64,000 nucleotides of DNA from Chitinophaga pinensis DSM 2588 (GCF_000024005.1 NC_013132.1:248001-312000); one strand, 5' to 3'; counted from the stretch's first letter, positions 17,159 to 24,491 are shown. The notes: generated by a model not told the origin, from the sequence alone. A program made the numbers and translations.

Positions 17159-17839
17159 TTAAAAGAATAGTCCCAGGTTTATTGCAAAGCTATTCATATT
17201 TACCTTACCATCACTCCATTTTCCATTGCGGGTAGCATCGATGAACCCGTTACGGTAGGTGAGCCCTACAAGTCCGCTCAGCCTGTCTCCCAGTGGATAT
17301 TCAACGCCTGCACCCACCTGCAGACCGATATTGATCGGGGTGATGTCACGGAGTACGTTCACCTTATCCTGGTTCACGCTCAGACTTACCACGTCTGCAC
17401 GTCCTTTAACAGGGAATCCAAGATAAGTGCCAAACTGTCCCCAGATGCCCATACCATTATCAGTATCTGTCTTCAGTTTGATAGCCAATGGTATCTCTAC
17501 ATAGGTCACTTTCAGCTTATATTCGGTAGGCACCTGTTTATAGTCATCCAGGCCCTTGTCTGCTACATACTTCAATGTACTGCCCGTTGTGGAGATCTGT
17601 AAACCGGAGGCGACGGCATAACGGCCGGATTCATCGAGGAGGAAGTCAGCCATCAGACCGAAGCTGACTCCGAACCGGGAAGCATTCCTTTCCACTCCGG
17701 ATTCCTGAGGCTGTAACCAGAAAAAGGTAGGATCCAGCTTAAACCCAAGACGTACCCGGTTGTCGCTCATAAAGTTATTCTGGGCCCTGGCCACCATCAC
17801 CATCAAAAACAAACATGCCATCAAAAATATCTTCCTCAT
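17159..17839 (-). CDS. PorT-like outer-membrane beta-barrel protein
   Basis: A 226-residue protein with a signal peptide ending at VMVARAQ (residue 20), followed by alternating amphipathic strands and an aromatic C-terminus (FAINLGLFF), which is the pattern of the small outer-membrane beta-barrel (PorT-type) family. Residues such as GLQISTTGSTLKY and GAGVEYPLGDRLSGLVGLTY mark hairpin strands. It starts 68 bases from divergently transcribed gldB and precedes nadE by 14 bases. A link to gliding or type IX secretion is suggested by the neighbourhood only. It may be a generic porin-like protein. Confidence 0.75.
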   Translation of the reverse strand: MRKIFLMACLFLMVMVARAQNNFMSDNRVRLGFKLDPTFFWLQPQESGVERNASRFGVSFGLMADFLLDESGRYAVASGLQISTTGSTLKYVADKGLDDYKQVPTEYKLKVTYVEIPLAIKLKTDTDNGMGIWGQFGTYLGFPVKGRADVVSLSVNQDKVNVLRDITPINIGLQVGAGVEYPLGDRLSGLVGLTYRNGFIDATRNGKWSDGKVNMNSFAINLGLFF

Positions 17840-17907
17840 ATAATTTTATCTTTTTTTTAATACAAGCTATATAATATTTTTACCTGTCCGTAAGTTAGAT
17901 ACCAAGT

Positions 17908-18957
17908 ATGCGAAATTACATTAATAAATTACCCGGTAACAGTCAGTGGATATTATCCGCTCTCATCCTTATATCCTGTTTAGCTGCCTGTAAGCACAAA
18001 AACGTGCCAGATGTAAGTCATATTGCCGTGAATGTTCAAATTGACCGTTTTGACCAGGCATTGATCAAACTGGATACCAATAACATCCAGGCGGGGCTGC
18101 AAGAACTGGATAAGGCATATCCCGTATTTCTGCCTGCTTATATCGAGCATATTATGAATTTCGGCCCTTACAACGACAGCAGTAAAATGATACAGCTGCA
18201 AAGCAGGATGTTGATCGGGAATGCCGATTATCGCGTTTTACAGGATTCCATTAATGTGCATTTCCCTAAACTGGATGCACTGGAACATGAGCTGGCGCAA
18301 AACTTCCGCTATATAAAGTACTATATTCCTTCTTTCCCTATTCCCAGCAGGGTAGTGGCATTTAGTTCTGTGATCAGTAACTATGGCGCCGTTACCATTG
18401 ATTCTGTGGTGGGTATCGGACTGGATATGTACCTGGGAAAGGATTTCCCAATATATGGCATACTGCCGGATTATCCTGTCTATATGATCCGCAAATTCTC
18501 TCCTGAATACATTACGACCAATGCTATACAGGCACTGGCACAACAGGTTTATCCTGGTGCTGCCCCTGGGGACCAGCTTGTCATACAACTGGTAAAGGCC
18601 GGCAAGCTACAGTATTTCCTGGAACAGGTGATGCCTGAAACAGCAGATAGTATCCGGCTGGGTTACACTAAAACCCAGATGGAATGGTGTAAAGATAATG
18701 AACAGCTGATCTGGCAGTTTTTCGTGCAACAGAACCTGTTGTATAAGGCCGACTGGCAAAGCAACATGCATTACATGAATGATGGCCCTTCTACACAGGG
18801 AATGCCTGAAGAGGCTCCTGGCAGAATCGGGACTTTTGTAGGCTGGAGAATCGTAAAAGAATACATGGATAATCATCCGGAGGTAACCTTGCAAAAACTG
18901 ATGGAAGAGAAAGATGCGATGAAAATATTTTCGCAGTCAAAGTACAGACCTAAATAA
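17908..18957 (+). CDS. gldB: Gliding motility lipoprotein GldB
   Basis: GldB is a membrane lipoprotein required for gliding in Flavobacterium and linked to type IX secretion. The 349-residue product has a lipoprotein signal ending LISCLAAC. It then follows the family pattern: VQIDRFDQALIKLD, FLPAYIEHIMNFG, the central IDMYLG-like GIGLDMYLGKDFPIYG, and the C-terminal GRIGTFVGWRIVKEYM and IFSQSKYRPK. The GldB C-terminal block is the clearest match. Neighbouring nadE agrees with gene order in other Bacteroidota. A terminator follows at once. Confidence 0.88.
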   Translation: MRNYINKLPGNSQWILSALILISCLAACKHKNVPDVSHIAVNVQIDRFDQALIKLDTNNIQAGLQELDKAYPVFLPAYIEHIMNFGPYNDSSKMIQLQSRMLIGNADYRVLQDSINVHFPKLDALEHELAQNFRYIKYYIPSFPIPSRVVAFSSVISNYGAVTIDSVVGIGLDMYLGKDFPIYGILPDYPVYMIRKFSPEYITTNAIQALAQQVYPGAAPGDQLVIQLVKAGKLQYFLEQVMPETADSIRLGYTKTQMEWCKDNEQLIWQFFVQQNLLYKADWQSNMHYMNDGPSTQGMPEEAPGRIGTFVGWRIVKEYMDNHPEVTLQKLMEEKDAMKIFSQSKYRPK

Positions 18958-18976
18958 CATTTAAGCATATACTCCT

Positions 18977-19007
18977 AAATGCTTCTCTTTTCAGAGAAGC
19001 ATTTTTT
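18977..19007 (+). terminator. Terminator after gldB
   Basis: AAATGCTTCTC pairs perfectly with GAGAAGCATTT (11 bp, 6-base loop) and is followed by a T-run on the plus strand. It can also weakly stop the converging tRNA array transcript. Confidence 0.78.
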
Positions 19008-19089
19008 ATTTCTATCAATCGTATTTTACAACATTACATCTGCATCATGTATATCATCTTCAGTTACAAAAAACTTGTTTATTATTCCG

Positions 19090-19160
19090 CACTGGCTTAA
19101 GGACTCGAACCTTAATGAACGGGGTTGGAAGCCGTCATCTTACCATTAGATGAAATCAGT
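19090..19160 (-). tRNA. tRNA(Trp)-like gene, type A copy 1 (anticodon CCA), probably decaying
   Basis: Read on the minus strand, the 70-base body plus discriminator G folds as a cloverleaf: acceptor ACTGATT against AGCCAGT, D arm ATCT/AGAT with G18-G19, anticodon stem ACGGC against CCCGT with loop TTCCAAC (positions 34-36 CCA), a 4-base variable loop and T arm TAAGG/CCTTA. Two flaws are visible: an A-C mismatch at acceptor pair 5-68 and C-C at 31-39. The 3' half matches type B, so it looks like a recombinant or converted copy. The loop also contains CTTCCAA, which would read as Gly(TCC) if shifted by one, but the stem then does not pair. CCA is not encoded. Confidence 0.65.
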
Positions 19161-19203
19161 ATTTATGTACATTCCGTTCCGCATATACAGACACGGAACA
19201 CAG

Positions 19204-19274
19204 CACTGGCTTAAGGACTCGAACCTTAATGAATAGTTTTGGAGACTATCATCTTACCATTAGATGAAACCAGT
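19204..19274 (-). tRNA. tRNA(Trp)-like gene, type B copy 1 (anticodon CCA)
   Basis: The minus-strand sequence folds completely: acceptor ACTGGTT/AGCCAGT (one G-U), T8, D arm ATCT/AGAT with A14, G18-G19 and A21, anticodon stem ATAGT/ACTAT with loop CTCCAAA (CCA at 34-36), a 4-base variable loop and T arm TAAGG TTCGAGT CCTTA. Discriminator is G. A1-U72, G73 and anticodon CCA are the known bacterial TrpRS identity features. The rest of the acceptor differs from a usual bacterial tRNA-Trp. It is 44 bases from the type A copy and lacks an encoded CCA end. Confidence 0.8.
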
Positions 19275-19315
19275 AGTAATAACTATTGCACCTCGCATCA
19301 CTGCGAAACACACTG

Positions 19316-19386
19316 CACTGATCTAAGGATTCGAACCTTAATGAACGGGGTTGGAAGCCGTCATCTTACCGTTAGATGAAATCAGT
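19316..19386 (-). tRNA. tRNA(Trp)-like gene, type A copy 2 (anticodon CCA)
   Basis: Same architecture as the first type A copy, but the acceptor is well paired: ACTGATT against GATCAGT with only one G-U. The D arm is ATCTAACGGTAAGAT, the anticodon loop TTCCAAC keeps CCA at 34-36, and the T arm is TAAGG TTCGAAT CCTTA. The C31-C39 mismatch is shared with copy 1, so it is a type feature rather than random decay. Discriminator is G. It is part of a tandem duplication with 19431-19501. Confidence 0.72.
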
Positions 19387-19430
19387 ATTTATGCGCATTC
19401 CGTTCCGCATATACAGACGCGGAAACACAG

Positions 19431-19501
19431 CACTGGCTTAAGGACTCGAACCTTAATGAATAGTTTTGGAGACTATCATCTTACCGTTAGATGAAACCAG
19501 T
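19431..19501 (-). tRNA. tRNA(Trp)-like gene, type B copy 2 (anticodon CCA), first in the array
   Basis: Identical to the 19204-19274 copy except for one base in the D loop (C for T). It is the promoter-proximal gene of the array: its first base follows the T-run of the attenuator terminator by 6 bases. All arms pair (anticodon stem ATAGT/ACTAT, loop CTCCAAA), U8, A14, G18-G19 and the TTCGA T loop are intact, and the discriminator is G. The transcript would need RNase P and CCA addition to mature. Confidence 0.8.
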
Positions 19502-19507
19502 AGTAAT

Positions 19508-19598
19508 AAAAAAAGCCCGATTGGAATACCAATCGGGCCTTAATGTCTTTGTATATCTGACATCACACAGTAATCCGACTGGTATCTTGTTGACACCA
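19508..19598 (-). promoter_or_regulatory. Candidate tryptophan-codon attenuator before the tRNA array
   Basis: Four segments on the minus strand form the classic mutually exclusive set. Segment 1 TGGTGTC (19598-19592), containing the second Trp codon, pairs 7 bp with segment 2 GATACCA (19586-19580, one G-U, 5-base loop). The extended segment 2 GATACCAGTCGG (19586-19575) pairs 12 bp with segment 3 CCGATTGGTATT (19536-19525, two G-U). Segment 3 also forms the 5' arm of the terminator GCCCGATTGG/CCAATCGGGC (19538-19529 with 19524-19515), a perfect 10-bp stem followed by seven Ts. A ribosome stalled at the Trp codons would free segment 2 and allow read-through into the tRNA genes. Confidence 0.75.
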
Positions 19599-19634
19599 TG
19601 ACCACGATTTACTATATGACATGTTTGTTTGCAT
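19563..19634 (-). CDS. Putative 23-residue leader peptide with Trp codons
   Basis: The frame starts at ATG 19634 (or the in-frame ATG at 19622, giving 19 residues) and ends with TGA at 19565-19563. It contains SKSWSWCQQ, two Trp codons separated by one Ser codon, which is a high density for such a short peptide. The stop codon lies 10 bases after antiterminator segment 2, so a ribosome that finishes would cover part of it, as in trp operon leaders. The first ATG begins 5 bases after a TATCTTTG box, so translation may be leaderless. Confidence 0.6.
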   Translation of the reverse strand: MQTNMSYSKSWSWCQQDTSRITV

Positions 19635-19638
19635 AAAA

Positions 19639-19646
19639 CAAAGATA
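19639..19646 (-). promoter_or_regulatory. -7 promoter box for the leader/tRNA array
   Basis: The minus strand reads TATCTTTG, an exact TAnnTTTG match. The upstream -33 position is T-rich but has no perfect TTTG. The expected start of transcription is near 19634. Confidence 0.6.
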
Positions 19647-19726
19647 GAATGATTTTTTTGAATAAAAATGTACTGCATAAAAAATTGCAGGAAATTATTT
19701 TTACGCTTACACGCAGCTGACCGTGT

Positions 19727-20605
19727 TTATCCGTTGACGGTTTTACCATTCAATACATCCACTACGGCCTCTCCCGGCAGTATTCTATAGACAGGTATAT
19801 TCAGTGCATATCTGTCGCAGAGTTGTCGTATTGCATCATCAATCTGTGCCGCATTATACCTAGATGAGAAATGTCCCAGTATCAATGTTTCAATATTACT
19901 AGCACTCACCATTTCGATCACTTCATCCAGCCGGCTGTGTTTATTTTTATGCGCATGCACTTTGATTTCTTCTTCACGTTCAAGAAATGTTGCTTCATGA
20001 ATCAGGATCTTTGTATCGTCCCATTTATGCAGATCATCAACAGGTGTATCGCCGGAATAACTCAGGATGTTTGTACGCACTTCCATTGTAGTGGCTTCCT
20101 TTCCTTTTTCAATACCGATTTTACGAATTTCTTCTCCTGATAAACCTGCTAGTTCCGGACGCAGTTTTCGTTTCGTCTGATAAATCTTATACCCCAGACT
20201 GCGCGTTATTGCAGGAGGCACTGGTACATGTTCATTACGTACGGGTATAACGAGTATATCATCCTTCACACGAATTTCATCACCTGCTGTAACCGGCTGC
20301 CATACGGTGCCGGTGGTATGCGGATCAAATCTTGCAAAGAATTCATGCATAGCGGGAAAAGACCGTGAATCCCTTGGATAACATATCACAGGATAACCTT
20401 CCCTTGCATTTAACTGATTAAACTGTAATAGTCCGGTAAGATGATCTCTGTCTGCATGTGAGATAAATGCATGTGTGATCTTACGGCTTTTCTGCAAAAG
20501 CGCAGATATCATGCCGTCTCCGGCATCGAGTAAAATACCTAGTTCTTCTATAAAATACCAGCTTGAAAACAGTGCTGTTGAATAGGCTGTAATCGTTAGT
20601 TTCAT
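19727..20605 (-). CDS. rnz: Ribonuclease Z-type metallo-beta-lactamase protein
   Basis: A 292-residue MBL-fold nuclease, expected to trim 3' ends of tRNA precursors, which fits genes that lack an encoded CCA. The metal motif is SHADRDHLTG at about residues 49-58. Further features are the HEATFLEREE segment (about 202-211), HKNKHSRLDEV and the terminal ILGHFSSRY with the second His, all in RNase Z order. The canonical THxHxDH form is somewhat altered (Ser-His-Ala-Asp-Arg-Asp-His). Its ATG shares one base with the stop of the upstream methyltransferase gene, so they form an operon. It lies directly upstream of the tRNA array on the same strand. Confidence 0.85.
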   Translation of the reverse strand: MKLTITAYSTALFSSWYFIEELGILLDAGDGMISALLQKSRKITHAFISHADRDHLTGLLQFNQLNAREGYPVICYPRDSRSFPAMHEFFARFDPHTTGTVWQPVTAGDEIRVKDDILVIPVRNEHVPVPPAITRSLGYKIYQTKRKLRPELAGLSGEEIRKIGIEKGKEATTMEVRTNILSYSGDTPVDDLHKWDDTKILIHEATFLEREEEIKVHAHKNKHSRLDEVIEMVSASNIETLILGHFSSRYNAAQIDDAIRQLCDRYALNIPVYRILPGEAVVDVLNGKTVNG

Positions 20606-21231
20606 TAAACTTTCTTCAAAATAATGGTAAGTATCCTGGGAATACCGTTTCTATCGTTATCATCAAAATATTCATTGAGGTCTTCTACTATCAGCCCAAA
20701 CTTTCTTGCGGACTGGATAAAGTCAGAAATATGATGATTAAAACACTCCAGTACTTCCGTTCCGGCGGCAGTATCAAAACGTGCTTTAGATCCCGCGTAC
20801 TGTTTAAAGGGATGCAGTTCGCCGATATAGACATAACCGCCGGGATGCAGGGATTTGGATACCTGCTGAAAGATATGATCCAGGTTATCAATATGCTCCA
20901 GCACGAGGCTAAAGCTGACCAGGTCATACAAGCCATCCTGGAACTGCCATTCCTTCGTAATATCGGCCTGTTTAAACAATACCCTGCTGGAAGATATCTT
21001 CTCTTTCGCTTTGTCCATCATACCTTCCGACTGATCGATGGCGGTGATGTATTCTGCTCTTTCCTGGAACCAGAGTGTGTTTTTTCCGGTACCACAACCT
21101 ATTTCAAGGCAGGTTTTAAAATGTATACCAGCGAGTGAAGTACGGAGTGCATCTGCTTCCAGATCGCGTGTTTTATTATCGTTGGAGTCGTAATGGGATG
21201 CCCAGAGATTATAAGCTTGTTTGGTGTCCAT
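20605..21231 (-). CDS. Class I SAM-dependent methyltransferase
   Basis: A 208-residue methyltransferase with the SAM motif CLEIGCGTGKNT at about residues 40-51. The acidic post-motif AIDQSEGMMDKAKEK follows, and then a LVSFSLVLEHIDN motif near 107-119. The N-terminal AYNLWASHYDSND fits small-molecule methyltransferases of the UbiE/biotin BioC-like type. It is one base from overlapping the RNase Z gene, indicating an operon. The substrate is not deducible. Confidence 0.82.
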   Translation of the reverse strand: MDTKQAYNLWASHYDSNDNKTRDLEADALRTSLAGIHFKTCLEIGCGTGKNTLWFQERAEYITAIDQSEGMMDKAKEKISSSRVLFKQADITKEWQFQDGLYDLVSFSLVLEHIDNLDHIFQQVSKSLHPGGYVYIGELHPFKQYAGSKARFDTAAGTEVLECFNHHISDFIQSARKFGLIVEDLNEYFDDNDRNGIPRILTIILKKV

Positions 21232-21417
21232 GCTATTTTCTTTGCTGATTAGGGGAATGATGATAGTTATCTTTCGCTAATGCTACCAAATAAAGGCAGG
21301 ATTAACGTAGGATGAGTACTATATAAGTATTACCAGACCGGGTTTTAGGGAAGAAGGTGTCCACTGACCGCTGGTAGTCTTACAAGTTATTAGTAAAACC
21401 CTGAAATTAAACGTAAA

Positions 21418-21804
21418 TCAATTTAGCTTAAAAGGCACAATCATCTGAAATTCGGGGATCTTGACTTCAAACTGCTTTTTATTCAGTTGATTTTCCATCT
21501 GGTAGGAGCCGTACATTTTACCGATCTCGGTACGCAGATTAGACCCTGAAACATATTGATAGCTTTCAGACGGGGCCAGCAGTGGTTGTACACCTACTAC
21601 GCCCTCTCCTTCTACTTCGCGGTGGGTACCGTTGGAATCAATGATATACCAATGGCGACGAAGTAACTTTATTGGGAAAGTGTTATTGTTTTCAATGGTA
21701 ATACGGTAGGCGAACATAAACTCACTACCAATCGGATTAGAATAGTCCGGTTGATAAAATGTCTCCACACTGATGGTAATGCCGTCTGTTACTTTCTTTA
21801 CCAT
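21418..21804 (-). CDS. apaG: ApaG family protein
   Basis: A 128-residue single-domain ApaG protein, a fibronectin-like beta fold found alone or in F-box proteins. The family core is clear: FMFAYRITIENNNTFPIKLLRRHWYI (about residues 28-53), EGEGVVGVQPLLAPSESYQYVSG, and MYGSYQM. The role in bacteria (Co2+/Mg2+ homeostasis or pyrophosphate binding) is not settled. The gene stands alone, with a 0.19-kb spacer on one side and 0.15 kb on the other. Confidence 0.93.
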   Translation of the reverse strand: MVKKVTDGITISVETFYQPDYSNPIGSEFMFAYRITIENNNTFPIKLLRRHWYIIDSNGTHREVEGEGVVGVQPLLAPSESYQYVSGSNLRTEIGKMYGSYQMENQLNKKQFEVKIPEFQMIVPFKLN

Positions 21805-21951
21805 ATTACACCTCCGTTTCGTTTAACGTAAAAATAAGCAAAATAAATCCAGTAGTACTAAAAATTATATGTCCAGAAAGACTTTAACTTTTCATTTAGA
21901 AGTACCTGAAAAGGGCATTGAATTGGAATATTTCAGCTGAAAACAAGCAAC

Positions 21952-22278
21952 TTACACAATAACAACTCTTTCCATGATTGCGGAGTTGTGTTCAGCAGCC
22001 CTCGCTTCTACTTCAAAACGGTTGGCGTAGTAACCAACCCTGGCACATTCCCATAAGTACTTCCAGAGAAAAGGAATCAGTCCTAATTCCCGGTATTGCA
22101 TTACATGGCATATTTCGTGCCTGACCCACCATTTGTGACTGAGAAAGTCTTCCCGGGTGGCTCCATGCAGGTGAATTGTCTTCCCTATTACCATAGCGAT
22201 CTGATTTCCACCCATATAACGGGCTGCCAGCCGGGCCAGCAATGATCGCTCTTTTATGTAACAGGTCACAGGTTTCAT
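21952..22278 (-). CDS. Small HExxH-motif protein (putative zinc metallopeptidase-like)
   Basis: A 108-residue protein with HEICHVMQYRELG at about residues 54-66, an HExxH zinc motif, followed by FEVEARAAEH, which could provide a third ligand Glu. It resembles the minimal DUF4157-type metallopeptidase core. No signal peptide is seen, but MKPVTCYIKERSLLARLAARYMGG at the N-terminus could be amphipathic. The size is small for a protease, and activity is not certain. It is separated from the DUF5777 gene by a hairpin region. Confidence 0.65.
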   Translation of the reverse strand: MKPVTCYIKERSLLARLAARYMGGNQIAMVIGKTIHLHGATREDFLSHKWWVRHEICHVMQYRELGLIPFLWKYLWECARVGYYANRFEVEARAAEHNSAIMERVVIV

Positions 22279-22297
22279 TACTTAAAAGTACAAATTA

Positions 22298-22355
22298 GGA
22301 ATGACGAATTGTACAGAACGACCATTCAATTTGTTCATACACAATACGTCATTCC
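22298..22355. repeat. Inverted repeat between two minus-strand genes
   Basis: GGAATGACGAATTGT (22298-22312) faces ACAATACGTCATTCC (22341-22355) with one mismatch. The flank CAAATTAGGAATGACG relates it to the AATTAGGAATT repeats. It lies just after the stop of the DUF5777 gene and could act as its 3' structure. Confidence 0.55.
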
Positions 22356-22362
22356 CAGGATG

Positions 22363-23286
22363 TTATAATGAGAATCTACGGGAGATATTGAAGCCCCATC
22401 TGAACTGTCCCTGCAGCCAGGAGGAGCGTGTTTCCGTAATAAACTGGTTTTCCAGAATAGCGGTAGAGTTGCCAAAAGTGATATGGAAGACGTGTCCACC
22501 GGTTTCCAGTTCGAGTCCTGCAGCCAGTGGATTATATAATTCTCTTCCCTGTGCCTTGAAGTAATCTTTACTTTCCTGGCTACGGAACGGATAATAGTAT
22601 TCCAGCAACAGACCAAGGCGTTTGGTGAATTTCAGTCTGCCGCCTCCGCCTAAAGCGAAGACATCATTCTGGTCTTTATAACCTACCCTGTTACGGTGTA
22701 CCCATGTTGGCAACAGGGTCAGCGACAAACTAGGCGTGAATTTACGGGCGATAATCAGTTGACCGGTATAAGACAGGCGGTCGCTGAATTTTCCAAAATA
22801 GCTGGCATCGGAGATGGTTTTACTGGAGGTCATACCACTTACCACTGCGTTACCAAAGAGACTTACCGTCAGCGGTATATGATCGTCCGTCGTTTGTTGC
22901 AGTAGCTTGTATTTAGCCAATCCTTCGTATAACTGGGTCAGGTTACCGGAACCTTTCGTCCGGCCAATACCGACCATTAAACGGTCAGTAATACCGTATT
23001 CAAAGGCAATACGGATATCAGCAGAGTTGTCCATTCCGAAAAAGGTCTTGGGGCCACCAAACTCACCTCCCAGGTCACCGAAATGGTGTGCAACCCTGAA
23101 ATCAAGCTCACGCTTTTTTAGTGTTTCAGGAGAGTGTCCCTGTATGATGCGGGTAGATTTATAGGTGGCGATCACCGGCTCATGTGTCTTCACTTCTTCC
23201 TTGTCTACAAGTGCTTCCAGGCTTTCCTGGGCGAAGGAGTGCAATCCCAGGCAACAGCCCAGCAATAACAGATAAATATGTTTCAT
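22363..23286 (-). CDS. DUF5777-type outer-membrane beta-barrel protein
   Basis: A 307-residue secreted protein (signal peptide ends at LHSFAQ) of beta-barrel character. Typical features are the conserved block STRIIQGHSPETLKKRELDF (about 43-62), HHFGDLGGEFGG, and DNSADIRIAFEYGITDRLMVG at about residues 84-104. It is the last gene of a probable three-gene operon with a cytochrome-like lipoprotein and a YceI protein. The three appear together in Bacteroidota. Function is unknown, but association with a heme protein and a lipocalin suggests envelope electron transfer or isoprenoid handling. That inference is weak. Confidence 0.8.
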   Translation of the reverse strand: MKHIYLLLLGCCLGLHSFAQESLEALVDKEEVKTHEPVIATYKSTRIIQGHSPETLKKRELDFRVAHHFGDLGGEFGGPKTFFGMDNSADIRIAFEYGITDRLMVGIGRTKGSGNLTQLYEGLAKYKLLQQTTDDHIPLTVSLFGNAVVSGMTSSKTISDASYFGKFSDRLSYTGQLIIARKFTPSLSLTLLPTWVHRNRVGYKDQNDVFALGGGGRLKFTKRLGLLLEYYYPFRSQESKDYFKAQGRELYNPLAAGLELETGGHVFHITFGNSTAILENQFITETRSSWLQGQFRWGFNISRRFSL

Positions 23287-23311
23287 AGGATCTGACAGAT
23301 TATTGTTTTTA

Positions 23312-23857
23312 TCAGGAAGCAGCGCTGTAAGCCGCTTTTACGGTTACTTCCACTACTTCTGCAATGTTTTTGATAACCAGTGTTGGTATTTTAATGTGAT
23401 GATCCGCCAGTTTTACATTGAATTTGGCGTTGGCGGAAGGTTTGCCGTCTTTTACGATGATAGTGGCTTTCTCCTTGTAAGGTTTATCCACGCCATGCAA
23501 TGACAGTACACCGTCAACTGCTACTTCATAGGTCCCATCTTTATGCAGATCCGGAGGGGATACCAGTTTGCCCTTAAATATCGCGTAAGGGTATTTGTCG
23601 CTCTCCATGTAATTTTCATTAAAATGCTCTTCCATGAGCTGTTTTTTAAACTTGAAGGTATTTACGGCAACTTTGAAATAGAGTTCACCGGTCTTTACAT
23701 TCATGGCAGACGTCCCTTTATCGGTGGTAGCGTCTATGTCTTCAACAGGCGTAGCCGAGAAGAAGGAAAGTCCGGTATTACGGCACATAAATACATCCTG
23801 TGCGAATCCGGCATGTGCGAGGAAAAGTCCTGCAAGCAAAGCAATCAGTTGTTTCAT
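23312..23857 (-). CDS. YceI family periplasmic lipocalin-like protein
   Basis: The start at 23857 (MKQLIALLAGLFLAHAGFAQ) gives a clean signal peptide and 181 residues, so the 15-residue upstream extension is rejected. The YceI fold features are visible: FFSATPVEDIDATTDKG at the N-terminus, KFKKQLMEEHFNENYMESDKYP in the middle, where HFNENYMESDKYP is the family signature, and VDGVLSLHGVDKPYKE. YceI proteins bind isoprenoid-type lipids or act in stress. It lies 25 bases before the DUF5777 gene and 28 bases after the cytochrome-like lipoprotein gene. Confidence 0.9.
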   Translation of the reverse strand: MKQLIALLAGLFLAHAGFAQDVFMCRNTGLSFFSATPVEDIDATTDKGTSAMNVKTGELYFKVAVNTFKFKKQLMEEHFNENYMESDKYPYAIFKGKLVSPPDLHKDGTYEVAVDGVLSLHGVDKPYKEKATIIVKDGKPSANAKFNVKLADHHIKIPTLVIKNIAEVVEVTVKAAYSAAS

Positions 23858-23885
23858 TGTAAACTGTTTTGTTGAGAATGGGTTA

Positions 23886-24263
23886 TCAATCTGGCATTCC
23901 ATGGTTCAGCCAGCAGTTAATTGAGTCACGCGTACCTTCACTGAGCTTGCCACGGGGAGGCATATCTGCGTTCGGGCTGGTTACTCTTTCCCTGAACAGG
24001 GCCTCATTGGCATTCAGGTAGGTTTTCAGCTTTTCCAGCGTGGAAAAGTCTGATACGACAAAGTTGCCGGTTCCTTTATGACATGCACCATTCGTACATT
24101 TTGTCGAAACGGTAGTCATAATATAGGCGGATGTAATGACTGCGGTATCGCAGGCAGTTGGCGTAATGCCTGGTTCCGGAGCGGGCGCCTGTTCGGCCGT
24201 ACAGCTGTACACGAAAAGGATCGCCAGAATGGGCAACAGCGCGGTTCTCATAGGTTTTTTCAT
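23886..24263 (-). CDS. c-type cytochrome-like lipoprotein with CX4CH motif
   Basis: A 125-residue lipoprotein with signal ending LFVYSC (Cys 21). The heme motif is not CxxCH but C-TNGA-CH at residues 56-62 (CX4CH), followed by a possible distal Met in ADMPPRGKL near residue 99 and a SINCWLNHGMPD end, a layout common in planctomycete-type cytochromes of Bacteroidota. It is the first gene of the operon with YceI and DUF5777. The redox partner is unknown. Confidence 0.75.
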   Translation of the reverse strand: MKKPMRTALLPILAILFVYSCTAEQAPAPEPGITPTACDTAVITSAYIMTTVSTKCTNGACHKGTGNFVVSDFSTLEKLKTYLNANEALFRERVTSPNADMPPRGKLSEGTRDSINCWLNHGMPD

Positions 24264-24478
24264 TTCACTTTCGATTTAAGGGCGGTTTATCCGGCCGGGT
24301 CTTTGAATGGTTATTTGTTTTAACGCTTAAAACAAAAATATATTTTATAATTGACAGTCCATAACCGGGATATGTTTCGGCGAGGGTGTTCAAAGGCCCG
24401 GAACGCCCCCTGATTCCTGAATGTTAATTCTTCGTGCTTAATTCAAGCAGGGTCTATGGACTATCAGCTGAATTTTAA

Positions 24479-24486
24479 TATTTTTG
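24479..24486 (+). promoter_or_regulatory. -7 box directly before murF
   Basis: TATTTTTG matches TAnnTTTG exactly. The ATG of murF starts 5 bases later, the same spacing as for the Trp leader and the His-rich protein gene. No clear -33 element was found. Confidence 0.5.
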
Positions 24487-24491
24487 TTTTT

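Noticed and set aside
19090..19386. Reading type A tRNAs as tRNA-Gly(TCC)
   Set aside because: Aligning with type B places CCA at 34-36; shifting the loop by one breaks the anticodon stem, and the discriminator G also speaks against Gly.
19508..19538. Hairpin taken only as a terminator for rnz
   Set aside because: It would explain the hairpin alone, but not the promoter box, Trp-rich frame and the two alternative pairings located between rnz and the hairpin.
19487..19678. 63-codon minus-strand frame across the leader region
   Set aside because: It crosses the tRNA start, promoter and terminator, and is in a different frame from the leader peptide.
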